From Taiwanofungus camphoratus (lineage: Eukaryota; Basidiomycota; Agaricomycetes; Polyporales; Taiwanofungaceae): DNA of 64,000 bases. The notes under the pieces were generated by a model. It was not told the DNA's origin. It did no database searches and saw only the letters and a list, made by a program, of their open reading frames with translations. The DNA is taken from positions 868,001-932,000 of the forward strand of contig CP021231.1 in the NCBI GenBank assembly GCA_003999685.1, written 5' to 3'. Shown here one piece after another: positions 1 through 12,599 of the stretch (the stretch's first letter is position 1; each line of letters begins with the position of its first letter). The translations under genes were made by a program, and so were the position numbers.

Positions 1-211
1 TTCAGCCGTTTAGGATGCAAGAAACAGGAAGACGCGTACCCGATTCTAGCTCACGCTGCTCTTGTGAGTTCCGCGGGCCAACGTCGTAAAGGGTGACGAG
101 ATGTGGCCTATGGGCCATGAGCTCCTCGAATAACTCCTGCTCGCCATTCTGTAACCCGCGGGGACTGAACGCAGAGAGCAGGACCGTGCGCAGCTGAGAC
201 GCAGAGGCCAT
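1..211 (-). CDS. NUP192: Nucleoporin Nup192/Nup205-like, N-terminal exon (partial)
   Basis: The first exon reads leftward from an ATG at 211-209. The roughly 57-residue stretch contains HRPHLVTLYDVGPRN followed by QEQRELESG, which resembles the N-terminus of the large inner-ring scaffold nucleoporins Nup192 (fungi) and Nup205 (animals). These proteins build the inner ring of the nuclear pore complex. The frame runs into a stop near the window edge, but a good donor (GTACGC, about position 38) comes just after the ESG residues and a branch-like CTAAAC follows. The exon therefore probably ends near 39 and the gene continues outside the window. Its start lies 193 bp from the start of the divergent NAA30-like gene, so the two probably share a promoter. 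The family call rests on a short segment and is moderately certain. Confidence 0.6.
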
Positions 212-404
212 GCGTGATCAAAGTGAAGTCAGGCCCAGTGGGCGGAAGAGTAGGTTCACGGCAAAACACGCGAACCGAGAGGCGCGTTCGACGCGTCGAT
301 GCTATAGCCTGTAAAGGCGACGTCTTTGCCCCACGCCCGCCTCACGAGGCCCGTGGATTCGTTCATTCCGCTCTTTATCCCTCACACGTTCCTTTCTCGC
401 GACC
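212..404. promoter_or_regulatory. Short divergent intergenic region (shared promoter)
   Basis: These 193 bp separate the start codons of two head-to-head genes, the nucleoporin (-) and the NatC acetyltransferase (+). No TATA box is evident. A bidirectional promoter for two housekeeping genes is the simplest reading, inferred from geometry only. Confidence 0.5.
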
Positions 405-1240
405 ATGAGCGCCATTCATTATCGGCAGTACACGGGCGAGTCTGATTTACCTCATATCATGGCCCTCGTCCAGCGCGAGCTGAGCGAGCCGTATGTCATA
501 TTCACGTATCGCTACTTTCTCCACCAATGGTGCGTGCTACTCGTTCATTCTCTCGTGCACGACATTCATAGCACCTGCGACGTCCTCAGGCCGCACTTGT
601 CTTTCCTCGTGAGCGACTCAGACAAACCCGTGCATCGGCAGTACAGTAAACTCGACTATTCAGGCATGCCCCGGCGAGTCGTCTGATCCCGTGGGCGTCA
701 TCGTCTGCAAGCAGAGCATGCACAAAGACATCACGAACAGAGGCTATATCGCCATGTTGAGTGTCCATCGAGATTGGCGGAAGCGTGGTATTGGTGAGTG
801 TCGCAAGCATTGTTCTTTTATTGGTATGCAAATGATATCTTCCATTGCGGCAGCAAGCACACTCGTCCGTCGCTCTCTTGAGGAAATGAAACGTCATGGC
901 GCAGAAGAGGTGAATGGGTATATAGCGCTTGGGTTGCTCGAGCTGACTGACCATTTTGATGAGCTAGGTCGTATTGGAGACTGAATTTGACAACTCTGCC
1001 GCTCTTTCGTTGTACGAATCCCTCGGTTTCATACGAGAAAAAAGGCTCTTCCGATTCTATCTGAACGGTAAAGACGCTTTTCGGCTGGTGCTCGTGGTAC
1101 CTCCTTCCTTGGACGTGGATGATGAGGAAGAACTTGCCACTCGAATACAACCGACCAAGCCGCTCTATCTTGCACCCCCTCGCATGATCGCCATTCCCCC
1201 CTCACCCTGCGAACGAGATGACGAAGTATCATCTCGTTAA
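405..1240 (+). CDS. NAA30: N-alpha-acetyltransferase 30, NatC catalytic subunit
   Basis: This is a GNAT-fold acetyltransferase that moves an acetyl group from acetyl-CoA to the N-termini of nascent proteins (NatC, ribosome-associated, cytosolic). Five exons fit frame and splice sites: 405-529, 590-608, 664-793, 854-909 and 968-1240. The spliced product contains YRYFLHQW near residue 35, [20 protein letters not shown], then the acetyl-CoA loop [10 protein letters not shown] (R/Q-x-x-G-x-G/A type), and [16 protein letters not shown] near the C-terminal end of the fold. All are typical of Mak3/Naa30. The Met-Ser-Ala start follows shortly after the divergent promoter. A tail of about 40 residues rich in Asp, Glu, Pro and Arg follows the domain. 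Product length (about 200 aa) fits the family, and nothing looks broken. Confidence 0.88.
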
Positions 1241-1909
1241 TTTTTTGTATTTGCTCTAATGAGTTGCAACCTTTCAGGTATTCCGTCGTCCTTCTTGCAC
1301 TCTTAATTATTGCATCAGGTACCTTATGTGCTGTACGTGCTCTGAACCCTCTCCACTCTGTTGTGATGTATTGTTACGTGTACATTCTTGGAATCTTCCA
1401 CTCACTGCGTATATTACCTCTGAAGACAGCGATCCATGACCGACCGAAATTGAGGATTGTGCCCAAGAATTCATCCAGAATCCCGACCAGGAAAATCGAA
1501 AGGGGAAAGTGCACATACGTGACGTTCAGCCTTTCAGGCGTCCTGGATGGCGCTGACCGGAACATCCGACAAGCGGTGATACCTGCTTTTAGGAGCCCAG
1601 GACGTGTAGCAGAGTACCGCCAACACAGCAGCGTGTGTCACAAGCTTGTGTGCGACGTGGCATCAAGCTGTCGACGGCGCAGGATGAGTGATGAGAGCAA
1701 CGACCATTCGGCGCAGAAGGAAGCCCCCGAGCAGTGCTTGGGGTCTACATTCCTCGGTGAAACTACAATTTTCAAAGCCAGAAAACTCATGTGTTCTTGA
1801 ACTTACGACAAATACAAGCTGGGATTGAAAATATATTTACTCATCAATAACCACCTAAGCAGCAAAAGGATCCGCTGGAGTTCCACGGGGTCCTCCCTCT
1901 GCTATGTGT

Positions 1910-1918
1910 TGACGTGGC
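1910..1918 (+). promoter_or_regulatory. UPRE-like box (TGACGTGGC) upstream of BiP
   Basis: TGACGTGGC lies 68 bp upstream of the BiP start codon. TGACGTGG is the known binding core for bZIP factors of the unfolded-protein response (XBP1/Hac1 class), and BiP is their classical target. The match and position are seen; function is inferred. Confidence 0.55.
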
Positions 1919-1937
1919 GCGACGAACTGAGCAGACG

Positions 1938-1944
1938 ATATAAG
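1938..1944 (+). promoter_or_regulatory. TATA-like box of BiP
   Basis: ATATAAG lies about 42 bp before the BiP ATG, inside an otherwise GC-rich segment. Position and sequence fit a TATA element for a strongly expressed, inducible gene. Confidence 0.4.
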
Positions 1945-1985
1945 AGCGCGTCCGGCGCCTACCAACTCACAGCAGTTTCTCCATC

Positions 1986-4734
<2,749 letters not shown>

Positions 4735-5610
4735 CGCATCTTTATTACTTCACGCATGTTTTGGGAACCAAAATAATTATAGTAGGCCCAGCTATATTGA
4801 ATAGACTCGGCTTTGTGTCATAGTCCCCATCCTTAACTTCTAAGTGATGTTGGCGTTTCGCGCAGAGCAGAAGGCTTTGGTATCAGGTGGAACGTGATCG
4901 CCGTTCTGCTGGAGATGGCAAATGGACGGACTACGGAATTCCATGATGTCGGTAGATATTCCATGAGCAAGCTGTGTCTCTTGCTGGGCACGGATGATGG
5001 ACCTGAATGTGTGCATTGTAAAGAGCTTTGATGGTCTTTGATCATATGTGATAAACCTTTGTATGGGCAGTCCATAACGCGCCCGCGAAGCGATTGTGCT
5101 GTCTGACCACACCAGATGACTGGCAATCAGAGGCAGTGATGTGCTTGACCCCAGACCCCAAATTCCGGCAGGCCACTGAAGGTCGAAGCACCTCAACTCC
5201 CTGTACTTTCAGAGTGGTCATGCTTCAATGCCTGGTATAAATTAGAGGACATAAGCTTGTATACAGACAGTTCACACGCCTTGACAAGCTTGACCCCCCG
5301 GTGGTATCAGTCCACTGCACATCACTAATCAGAGGACTTCAAATTGTATACAAAGAGAGGTTTTACCAAGAGTTTATCGAACGCTACAATCGTCTTGAGG
5401 GCTCCTGCCTTATTAGGGAGCATGCATACCACATCAAGCAAAGAACGCGTGCCAGGCACTGGACGTGTACGCGAGCAAGATACACATGGCGGACACTGTG
5501 AAAACCTTCAATCGGTTGTCGTACGGCTCTATATTTTCTACGTGTCTCTCCGAGTAAACGCACGGGGACACATGCTGATGTCTCTCAGTGTCTCTGAGGC
5601 TAGTGGTGTC
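4735..5610. other. Gene-poor interval between BiP and the LINE
   Basis: This holds the BiP 3' flank, then about 800 bp in which only unsupported short frames occur. It was originally continuous with the sequence now at 24812, because the LINE target duplication joins the two. Confidence 0.45.
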
Positions 5611-5626
5611 AAAGGATGCATCTCCG
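5611..5626 (+). repeat. LINE target-site duplication, left copy
   Basis: AAAGGATGCATCTCCG here recurs at 24796-24811 immediately after the LINE poly-A tail. Thirteen of the 16 bases are unambiguous; the leading A's could belong to the tail. This fixes the left end of the LINE at 5627. Confidence 0.9.
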
Positions 5627-5678
5627 CCGCTTCTTGAACCAGTACCACCACCATCTCGATTTAGCGCCCGTGTCCGGC

Positions 5679-8015
5679 ATGTCTAAATCACATCGTTTCC
5701 TTCCCTTTTCTCCCCATACTGGTGCCTCTATAGCCGCTGTTGGTCCTAGGACTGATAGTGCACCCACCTCGTCGAGTGCGATGTCGGTGCATGGCGGCTG
5801 CCCTGCTCATCGCACTCAAACAGACTCGGACCACCCGAGCCCTCGTCCTTTGGACACACCTTTGAACTCACCCTATCATGGGGAGAGTTCCACTTCGAGT
5901 TCCTCTCCTTCGAGAGGTCCTCTCTTAGAATCGATGGTCACTGTACCAGACGATTCGCAAAGTCCATCTCTCCCTAGGGGAGGGGGCGACGAATACCATG
6001 GCATTGAAGACAGCCTTGCTGTCTCCATGCCCCTTACCCACGCTGGAAGTGCATGGCACTCCAGTTTGGGACTAGAGCCAATAAACCCACATGGGCTTAA
6101 TGAGTCAGAGTGTGAACCGGAATTTTCCGACGGTGCTTCGGCCCCACCGTTTGGAACTCCGCCGGTGTCACAACATAATGAACGGTCCGATTCACCCATG
6201 GAGGTGGAAGCGGACCCATCTCATACGCCCAGCCCAACAGCTGATGGCGACAATCTGAGAGACGAACCTACCAGGCTCGCACTCACATGCTTAAGTGCGA
6301 ATGTTCAGAAATCTGCGGAGAATACGAGCATTCTACTTGAGAGACATAGGGATGCCGATATTATCTGCGTCCAGGAGATATTTTGGGGCCGCATCAAGGA
6401 TGTGGCCTCAGCTAAGTCACGAGACGGGGAGGCGTATGAGAATACGACTGCCCATGCCTCGTTTAAGTGCCTCGGGGCATCGAAAGACTCCCGGGTCGCA
6501 ATTTATGTCAACAAGCGGTGGGCATTGGCCTCTCCGCAAGTTGTCACCCACAGCGTCTCCCATAAGGACTGTCTTATGGTAGCGCTCAAGCTTCCGTCCG
6601 GGGACTTCAATGTCCTGAATGTGTACAACGACAGCACCACTTTTGATGCTGTCCGATATTTGGAAACACGTGTACACGCGCTTCCACCCATTGCGTGTAT
6701 GTGTGGGGATTTCAATCTCCGCCACCCATTGTGGGATACATGCGCTGCGGGATCTCGGGTGCGGCCTCCGCACTACGCTGATTCCAATCGCCTCATTGAG
6801 TTGGCCCAGGCCGAACTTGATTTGGTCTTGATGAACGCCCAGGACGGTTCAGTCACTTGGCGTTCCCACAACATCGCTCTCACACCTGGAGTCATAGACT
6901 TGGTGTGGATTGACCCAGCGTACTATGAAGGCCAAGACCTTCATGTACTCATGTCACATCGCCACAACAGCGACCACGCGGTCCTGCGGTGGGAGATGCC
7001 GATTGAAGTTGAGCCAGAATCGGTGCGGGGGATACCTCGTACTGGTGATGCGGCCCAACAATTTGTGACGGCAACGGCGAAATTGTTCGCCGACTACCCG
7101 ACACACTTCAGCAGCACCCAAGGCGTTGAAAGAATGGGGGACCGCCTTGAGCGAGACCTCCAACGACTATGGATGGAGTTTTCAGCTGTAAAACGACCAT
7201 CCAAACGTTCAAAGTCGTGGTGGGATGCGGCATGCTCCCACGCGGCTACTAAGTTAGCGAACACCCAGCACCGTCTTAGTACGGCGTCTGGACAGTATCG
7301 CTACACACGTCATCAGTTGGGACCTGGTGCTCAGGCCACTGCAGATGCATATGACGTTGCCGCCGAACTTCGGTCCGAACGGCATAAACAACGTGCAACA
7401 CTTCGCCGGGCCACGAAGCGGGCGAAGCGTGCACACTTTGATCGGATCATGGATGAGTTCAATCCCCAATCGATATCCGACTTTGTCGCATGGACAAAGC
7501 CGAGAAGACAAGAGGCTACTATTCAGCTGCGACAAGCTGATGGTGCGCCAGTCCAAAGTGCGACTGATCTCAGTCACGCTTTTCAAGCTCAGTTCACGCC
7601 TGCCAACCCACGGCCGGTGGATCTGTCGTTCATAGATGAAATTCCTCAAAGGGAGGAATTGACTCTACCGGATATTAGTGAGACTGAGATTCGCGAGAAT
7701 CTCAAATCCACTAGCAATACGTCTGCACCCGGTCCCGATCACGTGAACTGGATGTGGATTAAATGGATGGTGGACCGGATCGAGCACTCCGAGGAGGGCA
7801 TCGAGACCGATCTCGGTATACACGTGCGGCAATGGCTGTGCGCGTACTATAACGCTTGCCTCAATTTCGAGGTTTATCCGAGCGTCTTTAAGCGGTCTGT
7901 TACGGTGGTGTTACCCAAACCGAACAAACCGGACTATACGCTAGCGAAGGCCTACAGGCCTATTTGCTTGCTAAACTGCTTTGGCAAATTGTTCGAGAAG
8001 ATCATTGCCAAGTGA
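5679..8015 (+). CDS. LINE polyprotein part 1: endonuclease and start of reverse transcriptase
   Basis: The true element start is probably the ATG at 5679; the upstream ATG at 5616 lies inside the target duplication. About 200 residues rich in Ser, Pro and His precede the endonuclease. That domain (roughly 6270-7000) shows SANVQKS, the catalytic Glu in ICVQEIFW, GDFNLRHPLWD and the final SDHAVL, all hallmarks of LINE endonucleases that nick target DNA. A linker with basic helices follows, then RT motifs beginning near 7650 (TSAPGPDHVNW, YRPICLLNCFGKLFEKII). The frame stops at TGA 8013-8015, directly followed in the same frame by the next segment. CGA (Arg) to TGA by C-to-T change is the likely origin. 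Confidence 0.88.
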   Translation: MSKSHRFLPFSPHTGASIAAVGPRTDSAPTSSSAMSVHGGCPAHRTQTDSDHPSPRPLDTPLNSPYHGESSTSSSSPSRGPLLESMVTVPDDSQSPSLPRGGGDEYHGIEDSLAVSMPLTHAGSAWHSSLGLEPINPHGLNESECEPEFSDGASAPPFGTPPVSQHNERSDSPMEVEADPSHTPSPTADGDNLRDEPTRLALTCLSANVQKSAENTSILLERHRDADIICVQEIFWGRIKDVASAKSRDGEAYENTTAHASFKCLGASKDSRVAIYVNKRWALASPQVVTHSVSHKDCLMVALKLPSGDFNVLNVYNDSTTFDAVRYLETRVHALPPIACMCGDFNLRHPLWDTCAAGSRVRPPHYADSNRLIELAQAELDLVLMNAQDGSVTWRSHNIALTPGVIDLVWIDPAYYEGQDLHVLMSHRHNSDHAVLRWEMPIEVEPESVRGIPRTGDAAQQFVTATAKLFADYPTHFSSTQGVERMGDRLERDLQRLWMEFSAVKRPSKRSKSWWDAACSHAATKLANTQHRLSTASGQYRYTRHQLGPGAQATADAYDVAAELRSERHKQRATLRRATKRAKRAHFDRIMDEFNPQSISDFVAWTKPRRQEATIQLRQADGAPVQSATDLSHAFQAQFTPANPRPVDLSFIDEIPQREELTLPDISETEIRENLKSTSNTSAPGPDHVNWMWIKWMVDRIEHSEEGIETDLGIHVRQWLCAYYNACLNFEVYPSVFKRSVTVVLPKPNKPDYTLAKAYRPICLLNCFGKLFEKIIAK

Positions 8016-10082
8016 ATGCAGTGGGATGCCCAAAAATGGGGAATCCTACACCCATGCCAGTTTGGTGGGGCTATGCAGCATAGCACCACTGACGCTGGCA
8101 TTCAACTTGTGCACAATGTCAAAGAGGCATGGGCGCGAAACCTTATCCCATCGGTACTATTGCTCGATGTGTCCCAATTCTACCCGTCCATCAATCATGA
8201 TGCACTGGTAGGAATCATGCAAAAGCAGGGCTTCAATAGTAAGCTCTGTAATTTCATGGCAAATTACTTGATCGGGCGAAAAACCCGATTCTTGTTTAAC
8301 GGTACCCTGACTGATCCATCTGACTTTGATGTCGGAGTTGGTCAGGGTTCTAGTTTATCCCCAATTCTATCTGGGATTTATATTGCACCGGTTATACACA
8401 AGTGGGCGCCAGTCCATTTGATACAACCGGGCCAAACCGGGACTCAGTTCTATGTGGACGATGGTCTCATCATGGCGACTTCGCCGAAGGCTGTTGACGA
8501 CAGCCCGCAAGCCCTCATTTTGAAGAACAATGCCATTTTGGCGGATATCTTCCATAAACTCGTAGGCGACCTGAACCGTTTAGGTTTAGGCGTCGAAGGA
8601 GACAAGCTGGAGTTGATGCACTTCTGGAAGCGACAGAAGGGGTATTCGACGTCCCGACCCCTTGGTCCGGATCTAACCATCCGGACCGATGGACATGACG
8701 TCACTTTGCGAGCAAAGGACACAATGCGCTATCTTGGGTTCTTTTTAGACCCCAAGCTTAGCTTCCATGCACACGTACGGTTCTACGCCAACAAGGCGGC
8801 CAGCACGTGCAATGCACTCTGCATGCTCGGTAATTCGGCACGCGGATTCCATCCCATCAACAAGCGGCGGCTTTATATAGCGCACGTTGTTCCGTTGATG
8901 CTATATGGCGCTCAACTGTGGTGGAACCCACAGTGGAAGGGCCTCAAATGGGCTGCAAAAGAATTGCAGACCGCTCAGTCGAGAGCAGCCAGATGGATCA
9001 CCGACTGTTTCAAGACCACACCGATCGGGGCGATGGAAATGCTAGGTGGGCTGGTCCCCATCCGCATCCAGGTCGACCGGTACATGGAAAAAGCTGCGCT
9101 CAGAGCGCGGCGAGTTCATGAAGGGCACCCAATGAGGGCCGCTCTTCCACCATATTGGGCGACCAACGTCACCAATATCAATGCGCCATGGCCGCTTAAT
9201 TCGCGACGTGGCAAAAAACAGGCTGTCACCCCGATGACGTTCATAGATCGTATCGGGAGGCAGTCATCAGAAGACTTTGCACCACTCCACCCGGAGGCGC
9301 GGCCCGGTGACCGGGTCGTGGATCGGTACATTGATCGTTTCGAGCGGGTATTTTTGGACGGAAAAGGTCCAAACAAAAGCTCCCCTGAATTTGCTGACTG
9401 GTTGGAGTACACCTGGTGGCCGGAATTCCGGCGCCAGTTGGCCCAGCCAGAAGGGCGAATGTTATTCACTGATGGGTCGTACAAGAATACACCCACAGTA
9501 AGATCTGGTAGCGCGTGGCTCGTCATTGACGGGGAAGATCACGTTGCACATGGAAGATTCGGGGCCGGTAAGGTCCAGAGCTTCGATGCGGAGATGCTGG
9601 CATTGGCGCGCGGGCTGCGAGAAGCGGTCCGTGACGTCCCTGCCCACATCACCACCCTCACGATATGTTCCGATAACCAATCGGCACTTGACCGAATTTT
9701 CAAGCCGGAAGTCGGACCGTCACAGATGGCGGCGGTCATGGCTTCTCAACACGTCCGAGCGTTCCTCGATGCAGATGAACGCCGACGCATTGTCCTTTTA
9801 TGGGTTCCATCCCATAAAGGCATTTTTCAGAACGAGTTTGTTGATGAACTCGCGAAGAAAGCATTGGATGATCCCCAACCGGAATTCATCTCACAATCAA
9901 TGGCCCTTGCCCGCGTCAAGGCAAGGGTCAAAAAGCGCTGGGGGACACAAGTCGATAACCCCAGTTATCACGGTTGACGGTTATGGAAAGTAACCGAGGA
10001 CGCCTCACCGCTGCACGGGACTACGGCTAAGGGCACGTGGGTCTTGAAGACAGCTGGCAAGTCCAACAAGGAGGTGGCACGC
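8016..10082 (+). CDS. LINE polyprotein part 2: reverse transcriptase core and RNase H
   Basis: This continues the same frame after the TGA at 8013. RT palm motifs are LLDVSQFYPSINHDAL, the GQGSSLSPILSGIY turn and TQFYVDDGLIMAT with the catalytic YVDD. Thumb and connection follow. RNase H (about 9455-9880) keeps its acidic set: FTDGSYKN, SFDAEMLAL, CSDNQSALD and the WVPSHKGIFQNEFVDEL block. A second in-frame TGA lies at 9975-9977 (HG then RLWKVTED after it). The frame then stays open to 10082, where the LTR insertion begins, and resumes at 23934 as ARVCRVLTNHF once the duplicated ACGC is counted once. Confidence 0.88.
10079..10082 (+). repeat. 4-bp target duplication ACGC of the outer LTR insertion (left)
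   Basis: ACGC directly precedes the outer LTR terminus (TGATACGACC) and recurs at 23930-23933 directly after its other terminus (GACTCATCA). Counting it once restores the LINE reading frame exactly, so both boundaries are firm. Confidence 0.85.
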
Positions 10083-10951
10083 TGATACGACCTAGGGGAC
10101 CCTGGTACCTAGGGAGTGCTCCGCAACGTGGCTGTGGGGTAGTGTGATAACTGTAAGGGTGTGAGGGTAGGAGCTACAACCTGTATGATACCGGGAAACC
10201 TGTATGTCTTGTTTTTGTAAGTAGGGGAGTAAGGGGTCAAGGGTCCTGCACAACAGGATCTTGTTCCTAAGTGTTATACTGTCCCTAAGGCCTTGCGAGG
10301 CCCTCCGAAGTACGCGAAGTCCTTCAAGATTCTGCGAAGTCCTTCGAAGTTTTAGCTAAATCGCGCGAGCTGACTTCGTAGGCTGTATAGAGTTAGGGAG
10401 CAATAAGCCAATGGACTATAATTTCTACTAAGCGGCAGAGGGTACGAGACTGCTGCGAAGTCCTTTTAGCTAGAGTTAGCTAAAGGGTGTAAGGCTTAGA
10501 GGTTTGTTAGAGCGAGGTGGGCGAGGTTTGGCTGGTGTAGGAGACTTGTAGGAGAGGTCGGATGGTTCGGAGAGCTAATACTTGGAATAGGAATGAGGGA
10601 ACGAGGTTGCTGGAAGCTCTGAAGTGTCTGATGATGTCGAGGTGTGGGTCGGAGAGTTCGAGGGCGTAGAGAGATGTACTATAGCCTGTAATGAAGGCTA
10701 TGGGGGAGTCGTAGGGTTATTCGTAGGACGTAGGGATGACGCAACGTGAGCCTAAGGGTATAACTAAGGCGGAGGCCCACCGGATAGGTGCTATAAGAGG
10801 TGCTGAAGGGCACGAAGTCACGACGACTTCGTAGATCGTAGTGCGTAGTTCGGGAAGCGTAGACGTAGTTCGTAGATATATCGCGAGCGTAGACGTAGTT
10901 CAAAGGTACTGAAACGGAGCTGGGGTGGAGACTTAGGGACCTTGGGACCGT
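10083..10951 (-). repeat. Outer solo LTR, part 1 (reverse orientation)
   Basis: This is the reverse complement of the right-hand half of the LTR at 10952-12559, beginning TGATACGACCTAGG. It is clearly more diverged than the inner LTR pair and carries two extra blocks of about 70 and 90 bp that the inner LTRs lack (around 10385-10450 and 10560-10650). With 23029-23929 it makes one solo LTR of about 1.77 kb split by the younger insertion. No internal region of its own element is present, so it probably arose by LTR-LTR recombination. It is a fossil. Confidence 0.88.
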
Positions 10952-12559
10952 TGATGAGTCCCGTAGCCTCCTGGCCCCCGAATCGCGATTTTAGGAGCTT
11001 TCTAATCCCCCAACCGACCACTCTAAGACTCTCCTACAGCCTACGACAGGAGGGATAGGTTCCTATAATATTCCTAACGCCCCCTCTCCTTCCTAAACCC
11101 TCCTAACACCCTACGAAGTCTTGCGAAGTCACACGAGGTGCTACGAGATTTTGAATGCTAGACGCGAAGTCCCTAACTCCTGCTAAGTCCACTATCGGAC
11201 ACTGCCGGCCCTCCCATACTGTTCCATTGGATCTAGGTCCTATCTACTACGTCACTCATCCCGGGCTTAGCTAAGAAGTCTTAGCTAAGTCTCTCCTAGC
11301 TCTTGTGATTGCAGCTACCTCCGATAGGCTCCGAAACGGTCCGAAGTTCCGGAAGTTGGACTTAGGAAGCCTTGTGCACCCCCATGGGTCTCGATCCTAT
11401 GCCATAAGGTCATCCTAGGACGTACCCATATGACCCTCCACCCATTTAGGACACCTCCTGCCCCGATTAGGCCAAGTCCCGCTGCTAAGGACTTCGTGCG
11501 CTCTTAGCCCACTAAGATAGGTGATCACGGCGCATGGCTGCTCTCGGATAGTCATCCCGCCCTCGTGAATGAACTTGGTCACCTTTCTACCGTACATAGT
11601 TCCCCTGTTTCAGTTCCTAATTAGTTCCTATCCTCCTCGTGTTCACTTCGGAGTCCATGCGCTTTAGTACACATTTCGGACTCGTAAGGATCGCTTCGCG
11701 CAAGATTAGTTCACCTCACGTTCCCCTATTTAGTCAGAGGTAGTTTACTATGTACAAGGGAGACCCCTCAGTGCACGCTTCTCTCTTTGGAATACCAGTT
11801 CCCCTGTAGCTCCGATCTCAGGAAAGCGCCGCGAGTACAACCTTAGGAACGGTCCTAAGGTCCCTAAGTCTCCACCCCAGCTTCATTTCAGTACCTTTGA
11901 ACTACGTCTACGCTCGCGATATATCTACGAACCACGTCTACGCTTCCCGAACTACGCACTACGATCTACGAAAGTCACCGTGACTTCGCACCCTTCGGCA
12001 CCTCTTATAGCACCTATCCGGTGGGCCTCCGCCTTAGTTATACCCTTAGGCTCACGTTGCGTTATCCCTACGTCCTACGAATAGCCCTATGACTCGCCCA
12101 TAGCCTTAGTTACAGGCTATAGTACATCTCCCTACGCCCTCGAACTCTCCGACCTCTCCTACAGGTCTCCTACGCTAGCCAAACCTCGCCCACTTCGCTC
12201 TAACAAACTCCAAAACCTTACGCCCTTTAGCTAACTCTAACCAGAAGGACTTCGCAGCATCTACGAAGTCAGCTCGTGCGATTTAGCTAAAAACTTCGAA
12301 GGACTTCGCAGAATCTCGAAGGACTTCGCGTACTTCGGAGGGCCTCGCAAGGCCTTAGGGATAGTATAGCACTTAGGAACAAGATCCTGTTGTGCAGGAC
12401 CCTTGACCCCTTACTCCCCTACTTACAAAAACAAGACATACAGGTTTCCCGGTATCATACAGGTTGTAGCTCCTACCCTCACACCCTCACAGTTATCACA
12501 CTACCCCCAGCCACGTTGCGGAGCACTCCCTAGGTACCAGGGTCCCCTAGGTCGTATCA
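10952..12559 (+). repeat. 5' LTR
   Basis: This 1608-bp terminal repeat, TGATGAG...GTATCA, is virtually identical to 21421-23028. It is dense in short motifs such as GAAGTC, CTACGAA and TTAGCTAA, giving it strong compositional self-similarity. No clear TATA box was fixed. Confidence 0.93.
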
Positions 12560-12563
12560 TTTC

Positions 12564-12581
12564 TGGAGCCCACCGTGAGGG
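12564..12581 (+). other. Primer-binding-site candidate
   Basis: TGGAGCCCACCGTGAGGG starts 4 nt after the 5' LTR with the TGG that pairs with the CCA end of a tRNA. Position and first bases fit a minus-strand primer site; the tRNA species cannot be named by eye. Confidence 0.5.
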
Positions 12582-12599
12582 GGAGCAGTCAAGATTTCA

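Larger units (their letters stand above)
1241..1985. other. Intergenic region with BiP promoter
   Basis: No gene is supported here. An open frame at 1264-1800 has no domain and no splice-supported continuation. The right-hand 80 bp hold the UPRE-like box and TATA-like box listed separately, so at least this part is the promoter of the BiP gene. Confidence 0.5.

Noticed and set aside
5616-5678. ATG at 5616 as the LINE polyprotein start
   Set aside because: It lies inside the 16-bp target duplication, so it is host sequence; the first ATG within the element is at 5679.
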